Source of the DNA: Proteiniphilum sp.
GTDB taxonomy: Bacteria > Bacteroidota > Bacteroidia > Bacteroidales > Dysgonomonadaceae
Direction: 5' to 3'
NCBI GenBank assembly: GCA_016839025.1
Contig: JADLKK010000014.1
Coordinates: 1-39,640 of the forward strand
Length of the DNA: 39,640 nucleotides
The notes beneath the pieces are model-generated. The model had not been told where the DNA came from. It saw only the letters and a list, made by a program, of their open reading frames with translations, and did not search any database. The position numbers and the translations under genes were made by a program. Shown one piece after another: positions 17,571 through 25,938 of this stretch (positions within the stretch are counted from its first letter, which is position 1; each line of letters starts with the position of its first letter).

Positions 17571-19196
17571 ATGAATAACCTCTGCCAAACAGCAATCCTG
17601 ATTGCATTCCTTTGTTCCTTCCCGCATCTCTCCTGTCAGACCTCTCCTGAGCATGGGAGTCATCTGAGCGAAACAGGCGACTCTACCCACAAAACGAGTC
17701 TCTCAGCCGAGGATATCGAAAGAGTTGTTGCCAATGGCTGGGTCTCCTACACCGATTTTGGCGCGAAAGGGGACGGGAGGACCAATGACATCGCTGCCAT
17801 CGCCGCCACCCATGCATTTGCCAACCAGCATGGTTTGACTGTAAAGGCGGATGACAGGGCTACCTACTACATTGGTGGCGACAAATGCACTGTGAGTATC
17901 AAGACCAACACCCAATTTGGCGAGGCTCAGTTCATCATCGATGATACGGCCGTGGAAGCGAGGAATGCACATGTTTTCTCGGTTAATTCTGACAAACAAC
18001 CTTTCAGGCCGGACAAGGTGACGTCATTGAAGCGAAACCAGAAAACCTTGGATCTCCCTCTTACAGGCTCCTCTCTTGTGACGGTTACCGATTCCAATGT
18101 GAAACGCTATATCCGTTACGGGGCGAATCAAAACAATGGTTCTTCCCAGACAGATGTATTTATCGTCGACAGAGACGGCAATGTGGATCAAAATACCCCC
18201 ATCATTTGGGATTTCGATCAGATTACAGAGATGACCGTTCTTCCGCTTGATGAAACAGTGCTGGTTGTCTCCGGAGGCAGGTTTACCACGATTGCAAACA
18301 GAGAGAACTCCCAATACAATTACTATGCACGTGGGATCGCAATCAGACGGTCAAATGTTGTTGTTGAAGGTTTGCTGCATCTTGTTATCGGTGAAGGAGA
18401 CCATGGCGCACCCTATGGTGGGTTCATCAATATAAGCAATTGCGCCAACGTGACTGTCAGAAACACAGTGTTGACCGGCCACAAGGTTTACCGTACCATC
18501 GGAGCGGCCGGTCTACCGGTATCAATGGGAACCTATGATATCAGCGTCAATCGTGCTCTCAACATTACATTCGAAAACTGCAGCCAGACGAATGACATCA
18601 ACAATACAGCATATTGGGGAATCATGGGTTCCAATTATTGCAAAAACCTCCTGTATGATCGTTGCACCTTTTCCAGATTCGATGCCCACATGGGAGTTGC
18701 CAATGCCACAATCCGACATTCAACACTGGGACACCAGGGAATAAATGCCATTGGCACGGGTTTTTTTGTTGTAGAGAATTCTACCATACATGCTACAAGC
18801 CTGATCAATTTGCGTTCCGATTACGGCAGTACCTGGGAAGGAGAGTTTCTGATCCGCAATTGCCTCTTTGTTCCCAGAGGCGTGCAGTCCGGTAATGTAA
18901 ACCTGATAGGTGGATCCAATTCCGGGCAGCATAATTTCGGCTACACATGTTACATGCCGACAAGAATCACCATCGAGAATCTGACAATCAATGACGCTGG
19001 TCATCCAGAAGATTACAAGGGTCCTGCCATTTTTGCGAATTTCAACAAAGAGATGATAGATGAGGGTTATGTGGAAAAATTTCCGTACATCAAAACAAAA
19101 GAGGTTGTTCTGCATAGCATAACCACGGCAAGTGGTTTACCCTTGAGAGTTAGTGACAACGCCTTTATGTTCAGCGATGTCTCCATTGTCAAGTGA
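17571..19196 (+). CDS. Parallel beta-helix lipoprotein, possible polysaccharide lyase
   Basis: A 541-residue protein. The ATG at 17571 is preferred over one 27 codons upstream because it gives a lipoprotein signal (MNNLCQTAILIAFLCSFPHLSC, C22). Residues about 65-110 (VSYTDFGAKGDGRTNDIAAIAATHAFAN) are the N-terminal hallmark of the pectate-lyase-3 / rhamnogalacturonase beta-helix superfamily, and residues about 270-500 show repeated strand-turn units (NVTVRNTVL, NITFENCS, ATIRHSTL, FFVVENSTI, FLIRNCLF, RITIENLTI). Function is not recognised. Position beside a chondroitin-type PUL and a uronate catabolic block suggests a lyase or epimerase on a uronic-acid glycan; PL6 and PL29 are families to test, the latter being known from a chondroitin locus of B. 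thetaiotaomicron. It is divergent from the HTCS. Confidence 0.75.
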   Translation: MNNLCQTAILIAFLCSFPHLSCQTSPEHGSHLSETGDSTHKTSLSAEDIERVVANGWVSYTDFGAKGDGRTNDIAAIAATHAFANQHGLTVKADDRATYYIGGDKCTVSIKTNTQFGEAQFIIDDTAVEARNAHVFSVNSDKQPFRPDKVTSLKRNQKTLDLPLTGSSLVTVTDSNVKRYIRYGANQNNGSSQTDVFIVDRDGNVDQNTPIIWDFDQITEMTVLPLDETVLVVSGGRFTTIANRENSQYNYYARGIAIRRSNVVVEGLLHLVIGEGDHGAPYGGFINISNCANVTVRNTVLTGHKVYRTIGAAGLPVSMGTYDISVNRALNITFENCSQTNDINNTAYWGIMGSNYCKNLLYDRCTFSRFDAHMGVANATIRHSTLGHQGINAIGTGFFVVENSTIHATSLINLRSDYGSTWEGEFLIRNCLFVPRGVQSGNVNLIGGSNSGQHNFGYTCYMPTRITIENLTINDAGHPEDYKGPAIFANFNKEMIDEGYVEKFPYIKTKEVVLHSITTASGLPLRVSDNAFMFSDVSIVK

Positions 19197-19214
19197 GACA
19201 TTGTCTGATTGACG

Positions 19215-19250
19215 CTGCAAATGCGAAAAAAGGAATACCTGTTTTGCAGG
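19215..19250 (+). promoter_or_regulatory. Inverted repeats overlapping the uxaC -33 box (candidate operator)
   Basis: CTGCAAA (19215-19221) pairs with TTTGCAG (19243-19249), and a compact CCTG-TTTTG-CAGG palindrome lies at 19238-19250. Both overlap the TTTG -33 box of the uxaC promoter, so a repressor bound here could block transcription. The repeats could equally act as a weak terminator for the beta-helix gene, whose stop is 20 bp upstream. Confidence 0.35.
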
Positions 19251-19273
19251 GAAGGAATAAATCGTTAACTTTG
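19243..19273 (+). promoter_or_regulatory. Strong Bacteroidota-type promoter for the uxaC operon
   Basis: TTTG at 19243-19246, a 19-nt spacer, and TAACTTTG at 19266-19273 match the -33 TTTG / -7 TAnnTTTG consensus exactly. The predicted transcript start near 19280 gives a leader of about 70 nt before the uxaC ATG. This is the best promoter match in the window. Confidence 0.65.
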
Positions 19274-19348
19274 GATCTTTGAGCCCTGTTGAAAGAAACC
19301 TCTGCACGAGAAGAATATACATCGATTAGATATTAAAATTCAGATCCA

Positions 19349-20755
19349 ATGAAGCCATTTATCCACGAAGATTTTTTATTGCAAAGTGATGCCGCCCGCC
19401 AACTTTACCACGAGCATGCCGCAAAACAGCCGATTATTGACTACCATTGTCATTTGAACCCCGCCTACGTCGCAGTTGACCACCGGTTCGACAACCTGGG
19501 AGAGATATGGCTAGAGGGTGATCACTACAAGTGGCGCGCCATGCGCACAAATGGGATAGAGGAGAAATACTGTACCGGAAAAGAGAGCAGCGACTGGGAG
19601 AAATTTGAGAAATGGGCGCAAACGGTACCCTATACCATGAGAAACCCCTTGTACCATTGGACGCACCTCGAATTGAAATCCGCCTTCGGAGTGGAGAAGC
19701 TGTTGGATCCCTCTACCGCAAGGGAGATCTACGACAGCTGTACCGAAAAGCTGCGTACTCCCGAATATTCAGCCAGGGGACTGATGAAGATGTTCAACGT
19801 AAAGGTTGTTTGTACCACTGATGATCCGATAGACAGCCTGGAGCATCACCTCTCTTTGAAACAGGAGGGATTTGAGGTCAAAGTATTGCCTACCTGGCGT
19901 CCCGACAAGGCGATGGCGGTAGAGAACCCAACAGAATACCGCAAGTATGTGGAGAAATTGTCCGAGGTGTCAGGAGTGGCCATCCGCAACTTCCGCGATC
20001 TGATAGAGGCTTTGCGCAACCGCCATGAATTCTTTGCCTCTGTGGGTTGCAAGCTTTCCGATCACGGTCTTGAGGAGTTTTATGCCGAGGAGTTTGGTGA
20101 GAAGGAGATTGCAACCATCTTCGACAAGGTGTATGGCGGGAACGAGCTGACAGGCGGAGAGATCCGGAAATTCAAGTCGGCCATGTTGTACGAAGGAGCA
20201 CTGATGGACTGGGAGAAAGGGTGGACCCAACAATTCCATTATGGTGTCATACGCAACAACAACACCCGCCTGTTCAACCAACTGGGACCCGACACCGGTT
20301 TCGATTCCATGGGTGATTTCACTGTTGCCAAGTCGATAAGCCGTTTCTTTGATAGCCTCGATATCCACAACAAACTGGCGAGGAGCATCATTTACAATCT
20401 CAATCCGCGTGACAACGATATGATCGCCACCATGATCGGCAACTTCCAGGATGGCTCTGTGGCAGGTAAGATACAGTTCGGCTCGGGTTGGTGGTTCCTC
20501 GACCAGAAGAGAGGTATGGAAGCACAGATGAATTCACTCTCCAACCTGGGTCTGCTGAGCCGTTTCGTAGGGATGCTTACCGACTCACGTAGCTTCCTTT
20601 CTTATCCGCGTCATGAGTACTTCCGCCGGATTCTGTGCAATCTTATTGGTGATGATCTGGAAAAAGGGTTGTTGCCAGCCTCCGAAATGGCATTTCTGGG
20701 TGAGATGGTAGAGAATATCTCCTATCACAACGCAAACAAGTTTTTTAATTTTTAA
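19349..20755 (+). CDS. uxaC: Glucuronate isomerase (uronate isomerase)
   Basis: A 468-residue cytoplasmic enzyme of the amidohydrolase superfamily that converts D-glucuronate to D-fructuronate (and galacturonate to tagaturonate). Family features are the start MKPFIHEDFLL, the metal-binding H33-C-H35 in IIDYHCHLNP, and VVCTTDDPIDSLEHH. Later segments DTGFDSMGDF, GKIQFGSGWWFLDQKRGMEAQMN and SLGLLSRFVGMLTDSRSFLSYPRHEYFRRILCNLIG-like sequence are characteristic, and the length equals the E. coli enzyme. It is the first gene of the uronate block, behind a consensus promoter, and shows no sign of damage. Confidence 0.97.
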   Translation: MKPFIHEDFLLQSDAARQLYHEHAAKQPIIDYHCHLNPAYVAVDHRFDNLGEIWLEGDHYKWRAMRTNGIEEKYCTGKESSDWEKFEKWAQTVPYTMRNPLYHWTHLELKSAFGVEKLLDPSTAREIYDSCTEKLRTPEYSARGLMKMFNVKVVCTTDDPIDSLEHHLSLKQEGFEVKVLPTWRPDKAMAVENPTEYRKYVEKLSEVSGVAIRNFRDLIEALRNRHEFFASVGCKLSDHGLEEFYAEEFGEKEIATIFDKVYGGNELTGGEIRKFKSAMLYEGALMDWEKGWTQQFHYGVIRNNNTRLFNQLGPDTGFDSMGDFTVAKSISRFFDSLDIHNKLARSIIYNLNPRDNDMIATMIGNFQDGSVAGKIQFGSGWWFLDQKRGMEAQMNSLSNLGLLSRFVGMLTDSRSFLSYPRHEYFRRILCNLIGDDLEKGLLPASEMAFLGEMVENISYHNANKFFNF

Positions 20756-20767
20756 TGTGCTGCCGGT

Positions 20768-20878
20768 ATGAAATTAGGGAAATATGGCATTGGTGTGGGC
20801 AAGTATGCCGATGTGACTGGTAACTGTGTGGAAGAGAACATCTACGAACGTCACCTGAGAGGGCTGTTTACCATTTGA
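20768..20878 (+). pseudogene. 36-codon remnant, probably an internally deleted tagaturonate epimerase (uxaE-like) gene
   Basis: The frame reads MKLGKYGIGVGKYADVTG then NCVEENIYERHLRGLFTI and a stop. The first eleven residues look like the start of tagaturonate epimerase family proteins (MKLxKYSxGxGDRF), and the last part looks like the C-terminal tail of the same family (NxxxNxxxRHxxPLF). If so, nearly the whole gene has been lost in frame while both ends survive. It sits 12 bp after uxaC, where such an epimerase would make sense because it links galacturonate to fructuronate. The homology is by eye and from memory; it could be a chance small ORF. Confidence 0.4.
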
Positions 20879-21030
20879 ACCGATCGACCCAGATTTTTGT
20901 TGCAGCCTGCTCTCGAAAAGCAGCTTATAGAGGTGAATTGTCGTTTTTGGAAACACAATTTACGGGAAATGGTAATTTCATTAACCGAATTCGGCTTATA
21001 TTTGTCAACAGAAATAAATATTGAGAGAGT
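20879..21030 (+). other. Noncoding spacer before the SDR gene
   Basis: No convincing coding frame is present. It is A/T-rich toward its 3' end and contains a TATATTTG promoter-like element at 20997-21004. Confidence 0.5.
20976..21004 (+). promoter_or_regulatory. Candidate internal promoter before the SDR gene
   Basis: TATATTTG at 20997-21004 is an exact TAnnTTTG match with TTTC at 20976-20979 as a one-mismatch -33 box 17 nt upstream. It would start transcription about 20 nt before the ATG at 21031, letting the SDR-kinase-gnd-larA part be expressed apart from uxaC. Confidence 0.4.
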
Positions 21031-21843
21031 ATGTATGAATTGTTCGACATCACTGACAAGGTGATTGTTATTACCGGAGGGACCGGCGTGCTTGGCAGTT
21101 CCATGGTGGAATACCTGGCTGCGCACGGAGCGAAAGTGGCTGTACTTGCCAGGAACAAAGAGAAGGGTGACCAGCTGATAACGAAAGTGAAAGCTGCCGG
21201 TGGCGAGGCGATGTTCCTGCAGACAGATGTTTCGGATGAAGCAGTGCTGACGCAGAATGCCCGCGATATTGCTGCAGCTTACGGACAGATTGATGTGCTG
21301 GTCAATGGTGCCGGTGGCAATATGCCGGGAGCGACCATCGGGCCGAACAACAATATCTTCGACCTGAAGATGGATGACTTCCGTAAGGTGGTCGATCTGA
21401 ATCTGATGGGAACCGTCATCCCTTCTGTGGTTTTTGCCGAGTATATGGTACAGCAGAAAAAGGGGAACATCGTGAATGTTTCTTCTGCGTCGGCATTACG
21501 GCCTCTCACCCGTGTGGCGGGTTATGGTGCAGCCAAGGCCGCCGTGACCAACTTCACCAAGTATCTGGCCGGAGAGCTGGCGACCAAGTTTGGTGAGCAT
21601 TTCCGTGTGAACGCACTTTGCCCCGGATTCTTTATCACGGAGCAGAACAGGGCGCTGTTGACCAACCCCGACGGCTCCTACTCAGACAGAGGTAACACGA
21701 TTATCGGCCACACCCCGTTCCGCAGATTCGGCGATCCGGAAGATCTGCTCGGCACATTGCACTACCTGGTCAGCGATGCCTCCCGTTTCGTGACCGGTAC
21801 GGTTGCCATTGTGGACGGCGGTTTCGATTCGTTTAGTATTTAG
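21031..21843 (+). CDS. uxuB: SDR-family fructuronate reductase (D-mannonate oxidoreductase)
   Basis: A 270-residue short-chain dehydrogenase/reductase. Rossmann motif TGGTGVLG (15-22), NGAGG (92-96), and the catalytic set S152, Y165, K169 (SSASA...YGAAK) are intact. Length and context match the SDR-type fructuronate reductase of Bacillus (UxuB/YjmF), not the long-chain E. coli UxuB. It would reduce D-fructuronate, made by UxaC just upstream, to D-mannonate using NADH or NADPH. The lack of an obvious Arg after the glycine motif at the adenosine-ribose site cannot settle the cofactor. Another sugar-acid dehydrogenase activity is possible, but the neighbours make this the best reading. Confidence 0.85.
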   Translation: MYELFDITDKVIVITGGTGVLGSSMVEYLAAHGAKVAVLARNKEKGDQLITKVKAAGGEAMFLQTDVSDEAVLTQNARDIAAAYGQIDVLVNGAGGNMPGATIGPNNNIFDLKMDDFRKVVDLNLMGTVIPSVVFAEYMVQQKKGNIVNVSSASALRPLTRVAGYGAAKAAVTNFTKYLAGELATKFGEHFRVNALCPGFFITEQNRALLTNPDGSYSDRGNTIIGHTPFRRFGDPEDLLGTLHYLVSDASRFVTGTVAIVDGGFDSFSI

Positions 21844-21906
21844 CTTGTAGCTATCAGCAGTCTGCTAAACCTCGAATCAGCAAATTATCGAATTAACAAA
21901 TCAATT

Positions 21907-22986
21907 ATGTCACTTGAATTAAAGAAAGATTTCAAATATTCCCTTCTTGTTCCTACCAGTATGGGGGTACGCATCACTCCGGTGAATGCACAACCGGTAC
22001 AGAGTACAAATATGTTTCAGATGCAGGCTACCAGCGCAGAGACCAATGTGGCCAGTATCTCCTCCTATCTCGGGCTGCCGGTGAAGGTACTTACCACCTT
22101 TGTGAAGGATAGCCCGATTGCTGCTTTTATCAAGTCGGACCTGCGGGCACGTCACATGGATTATGAAGGGCCGGAGGTGCCACAGGGTGACCCATGGGGA
22201 TACCGTCATCAGTTCAACATCGCCGACAGCGGCTTCGGCCTGAGAGGACCCCGTGTACAGAATGATCGTGCCGGTGAGGTGGGCAGAACCCTCAACGTGA
22301 AGGATTTCGATTTGGAGCGTATCTTCGGAGAAGAGGGTGTGCAAATCGTGCACCTGTCAGGCCTTATCGCTGCCCTCTCCCCGGACACCAGTAACTTCTG
22401 CCTGGAGATTGCCCGTTTTGCCAAAAGGCATGGCACGCTGATCTCTTTCGACCTTAACTATCGTGCTACCTTCTGGAAGGGAAGGGATCAGGAGTTGAAA
22501 GGCGCATTTGCCGAGATTGCCTCACTCTCCGATATTCTGATCGGCAACGAGGAGGATTTCCAGCTTTGTCTGGGTATCGAAGGGCCCCAGGCAGGAGGTG
22601 AAAATATCGGCGATACGCTCGATGCTTTCAAGGGGATGATCCTGAATGCAAAGAGCGCATTTCCGAATGTATCGGTCTTTGCCAACACCCTGCGTGAGGT
22701 CATCAGCGCCAATGAACATCTGTGGGGAGCCATTGTGTATGAGAATGGCAACTGGCACGAGGCACCCCTGCGAAGAATCAACGTGATGGATCGCATTGGG
22801 GGGGGAGACGGTTTTGTGGGGGGCTTACTCTACAGTATCCTCCGTGGGATGGATCCTGCCAGGTGGATCCAGTTTGCCTGGGCAAGCGGTGCGCTGGCTA
22901 CCACCTTTTTGACCGACTACGCACAACCGGCGGATGAGGAGGTGATCTGGAGCATCTGGAAAGGCAATGCCCGTGTAAAGAGATAA
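21907..22986 (+). CDS. PfkB-family sugar-acid kinase (KDG kinase or possibly gluconate kinase)
   Basis: A 359-residue ribokinase-fold kinase. Seen: the catalytic-base motif GGGDGFVGG with D301, an NEED motif at 214-217, and FDLNYRATFW (181-190), which resembles the FDxNxRxxxW of 2-keto-3-deoxygluconate kinases. The classical role would be phosphorylating KDG made by UxuA. However, it lies directly between a mannonate-forming SDR and 6-phosphogluconate dehydrogenase, with uxuA elsewhere, so phosphorylation of gluconate is an alternative. No KDPG aldolase gene is in the window. The gene is 63 bp after uxuB and probably co-transcribed. Kinase fold is secure, substrate is not. Confidence 0.85.
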   Translation: MSLELKKDFKYSLLVPTSMGVRITPVNAQPVQSTNMFQMQATSAETNVASISSYLGLPVKVLTTFVKDSPIAAFIKSDLRARHMDYEGPEVPQGDPWGYRHQFNIADSGFGLRGPRVQNDRAGEVGRTLNVKDFDLERIFGEEGVQIVHLSGLIAALSPDTSNFCLEIARFAKRHGTLISFDLNYRATFWKGRDQELKGAFAEIASLSDILIGNEEDFQLCLGIEGPQAGGENIGDTLDAFKGMILNAKSAFPNVSVFANTLREVISANEHLWGAIVYENGNWHEAPLRRINVMDRIGGGDGFVGGLLYSILRGMDPARWIQFAWASGALATTFLTDYAQPADEEVIWSIWKGNARVKR

Positions 22987-23082
22987 ACGTTCAAAAAGGA
23001 ATAGTCGAGTCATCGGAACAGCGAGCCTGCTACATCCTGTTCAGGTTCTTGTTTCCTGGGTCAAACAAATAATTGAATAAGA

Positions 23083-24537
23083 ATGAAAGAGAAAGCAGAT
23101 ATTGGTCTGATCGGACTCGCCGTCATGGGCGAGAACCTGGTTCTGAACATGGAGAGTAAGGGATACACAGTGGCAGTTTACAACAGAACGGTAGCCAAGG
23201 TCGATAACTTCCTGGGAGGAAGAGGTAAAGGAAAGAATTTTATCGGTGCCGGCTCACTGGAGGAGTTCGTGGCCGCCATTGAACGTCCCCGCAAGGTGAT
23301 GATGCTGGTGAAGGCGGGTAAGCCGGTGGATGACTTTATTGAGTTACTGCTTCCCCTGCTGGAGCCGGGTGACATCATCATTGATGGTGGCAACAGCCAC
23401 TTCCCCGACACCATCCGCAGGACAAAATATGTAGAGAGCAAAGGATTGCTATACATTGGTACCGGTGTCTCCGGAGGTGAAGAGGGAGCCCTGAAAGGGC
23501 CTTCTATGATGCCGGGCGGATCAGCTGCGGCATGGCCCCATGTGAAGGAGATTTTCCAGGCTGTCTCAGCCAAGGTCGACGGAGGAGTGCCCTGCTGCGA
23601 CTGGGTGGGTGAGAACGGTGCAGGCCACTTCGTGAAGATGGTGCACAATGGCATCGAGTATGGCGATATGCAGATCATCAACGAAGCCTATCACCTGATG
23701 AAAGAGCTGCTGGGGATGGATGCCTTCGAGCAGCATGAAGTGTTCAAGCAATGGAATAAGGGAGTGCTCGACTCCTATCTGATCGAGATCACCACCGATA
23801 TCATGGCCTATCGTGACGAAGATGGATCACCGCTGGTGGAGAAGATCCTCGATACCGCCGGACAGAAAGGTACCGGTAAGTGGACCGCGGTCACGGCGCT
23901 CGACCTGGGTATCCCCCTCACGTTGATCGGTGAGTCGGTCTTCTCCCGCTGCCTCTCGGCTCAAAAGGATTTGCGTGTTAAAGCTTCGAAGGTTATCACC
24001 GGCAAAAAGGCTGACTTCACCGGCAAAAAGCAACAGTTCATTGACGACCTGGAGAAAGCAATTTACGGAGCCAAGATCATCTCCTACGCACAGGGGTATG
24101 ACCTGATGATGGAAGCCGCCAAGGAGTATGGATGGAACCTCAATTACGGAGGCATCGCCCTGATGTGGCGTGGCGGATGCATCATCCGCTCCCGCTTCCT
24201 GGGGGATATCAAGAAGGCATTCGACAACGACCCCTCCCTGGAGAACCTGCTGCTCGATCCCTTCTTCAAACAGGCGGTTGAAGAGGCACAGGAGAGCTGG
24301 CGCAGGGTTTGTGCCACTGCATTGTTGAACGGCATACCGGTGCCGGCACTCACCGCAGCACTCAACTACTTTGATGGCTTCCGTAGTGAACGGCTTCCGG
24401 CCAACTTGTTACAGGCACAGCGTGATTATTTTGGAGCCCATCAGTATGAGAGGGTAGACAAACCAAGAGGTCAGTTTTTCCATACCAACTGGACCGGACA
24501 CGGGGGAGATACCGCCTCTACCACCTACGATGTGTGA
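23083..24537 (+). CDS. gnd: 6-phosphogluconate dehydrogenase, decarboxylating
   Basis: A 484-residue enzyme that oxidises 6-phosphogluconate to ribulose-5-phosphate, CO2 and NADPH. The N-terminal Rossmann motif GLAVMG (11-16) and NRTxxK (34-39) indicate NADP use. DGGNSHFPDT, GTGVSGGEEGALKGPSMMPGG and the active-site VKMVHNGIEYGD with K185, H188 and N189 are all present. GGIALMWRGGCIIRS and the C-terminal GPRGQFFHTNW-like segment (KPRGQFFHTNWTGHGG) complete the family pattern. Its presence inside a uronate catabolic operon is unusual, since uronates normally enter through KDPG, and it suggests that 6-phosphogluconate is made locally. Confidence 0.97.
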   Translation: MKEKADIGLIGLAVMGENLVLNMESKGYTVAVYNRTVAKVDNFLGGRGKGKNFIGAGSLEEFVAAIERPRKVMMLVKAGKPVDDFIELLLPLLEPGDIIIDGGNSHFPDTIRRTKYVESKGLLYIGTGVSGGEEGALKGPSMMPGGSAAAWPHVKEIFQAVSAKVDGGVPCCDWVGENGAGHFVKMVHNGIEYGDMQIINEAYHLMKELLGMDAFEQHEVFKQWNKGVLDSYLIEITTDIMAYRDEDGSPLVEKILDTAGQKGTGKWTAVTALDLGIPLTLIGESVFSRCLSAQKDLRVKASKVITGKKADFTGKKQQFIDDLEKAIYGAKIISYAQGYDLMMEAAKEYGWNLNYGGIALMWRGGCIIRSRFLGDIKKAFDNDPSLENLLLDPFFKQAVEEAQESWRRVCATALLNGIPVPALTAALNYFDGFRSERLPANLLQAQRDYFGAHQYERVDKPRGQFFHTNWTGHGGDTASTTYDV

Positions 24538-24589
24538 TGTAGATTAGCAGATTTGAGGATTCGATCTGATATTCCAAATCCCAAATAGA

Positions 24590-25876
24590 ATGATTTATTA
24601 CGAGAAAGGGAGCTCAGAAACCGCCTTGTCGCATGACGACCTGCGAATGGGCCTTTTTGAAGCATTCCGGCAATTGGGGGAACGGCGGAAGGTTCTGGCC
24701 GTTCCCCCCGATTATACCCGTCTGCCCAGCAGGGCCGGCGAACTCACAGAGATGGCCTGGGAATATTACGGTGAGAAGCTGACCGATATCCTCCCGGCAT
24801 TGGGTACCCATACCCCCATGACTGATCCGCAAATCAGCCACATGTTCGGTTGTATACCCCGGTCACTCTTCAGGGATCATGACTGGCGCAACGATGTGGT
24901 TACCCTCGGGGAGGTGCCTGCAAACTACATCCAGGAGGTGTCGGAGGGGAAACTGGACTTCACCTGGCCGGCACAGGTCAATCGTCTTCTGGTGGAGGGC
25001 AATTTCGACCTGATCCTTTCTATTGGTCAGGTGGTACCACACGAGGTGGTGGGGATGGCCAACTACAACAAGAACATCTTCGTGGGTACCGGTGGCAGCG
25101 AGGGAATCAACAAGAGCCACTACATTGGCGCTGTTTATGGAATGGAACGAATGATGGGACGTGCCGACACGCCAGTGCGTCGTGTCTTCAACTATGCTAC
25201 CGATCATTTTGCCGCCCAACTGCCCATCATCTATGTCTTGACGGTGGTAGGGGTCAACAGCAGGGGTGAGCAACAGACCTACGGTCTTTTTGTAGGTGAT
25301 GATTTTGAGGTGTTTGACCGGGCTGCAAAACTCTCTTTGGAAGTGAACTTCGTGATGGTTGAGAAACCCCTGAAAAAGGTTGTGGTATGGCTCGACCCCT
25401 CTGAGTTTAAGAGCACCTGGCTGGGTAACAAATCGGTTTACCGCACCCGGATGGCCATTGCCGACGGGGGTGAACTGATCGTCCTGGCTCCAGCACTGAA
25501 GGAGTTTGGTGAGGACAAGACCATCGACCGGTTGATACGCAAGTATGGCTATTTCGGAACGCCTCATACACTGAAAGCCGTGCAAGAGAACGCTGAACTG
25601 AGCGATAACCTGGGTGCTGCTGCCCACCTGATCCACGGATCATCGGAGGGTCGTTTTTCGGTCACCTACTGTCCTGGAAGAGGAGCCGAAAATCTTACAC
25701 GCGAGGAGATCGAAAGTGTCGGCTTTCAATGGGATGATATTGACCGTGTGATGCGGCGATATGATCCCACCCAGCTATGTGAAGGTTTTAACATTCTTCC
25801 GGACGGCGAGGAGATTTATTATATTTCAAGTCCTGCCCTTGGATTGTGGGCTTACAGAGATCGGTTTGATCTGTGA
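24590..25876 (+). CDS. LarA-like nickel-pincer-nucleotide enzyme, predicted sugar-acid 2-epimerase
   Basis: A 428-residue homologue of lactate racemase LarA (DUF2088). The NPN-site residues are conserved with matching spacing: H74 in GTHTPMT (LarA His108), H151 in VVPHEVVG (His174), K161 ten residues later (Lys184, which carries the cofactor), and H177 sixteen after that (His200, nickel ligand). PPDYTRLPS resembles the LarA DxTRPxP loop. LarA relatives include enzymes that epimerise sugar acids such as gluconate/mannonate at C2. Between gnd and the uronate genes, a D-mannonate/D-gluconate 2-epimerase role is inferred. Cofactor synthesis genes larB, larC and larE are not in the window. Family secure; substrate is inference. 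Confidence 0.85.
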   Translation: MIYYEKGSSETALSHDDLRMGLFEAFRQLGERRKVLAVPPDYTRLPSRAGELTEMAWEYYGEKLTDILPALGTHTPMTDPQISHMFGCIPRSLFRDHDWRNDVVTLGEVPANYIQEVSEGKLDFTWPAQVNRLLVEGNFDLILSIGQVVPHEVVGMANYNKNIFVGTGGSEGINKSHYIGAVYGMERMMGRADTPVRRVFNYATDHFAAQLPIIYVLTVVGVNSRGEQQTYGLFVGDDFEVFDRAAKLSLEVNFVMVEKPLKKVVVWLDPSEFKSTWLGNKSVYRTRMAIADGGELIVLAPALKEFGEDKTIDRLIRKYGYFGTPHTLKAVQENAELSDNLGAAAHLIHGSSEGRFSVTYCPGRGAENLTREEIESVGFQWDDIDRVMRRYDPTQLCEGFNILPDGEEIYYISSPALGLWAYRDRFDL

Positions 25877-25938
25877 CCCCCCCGGTTGGACACTAACAGT
25901 CGTAAACAACAAGTATCGTCCATTGTGCTGAAGCTGTT

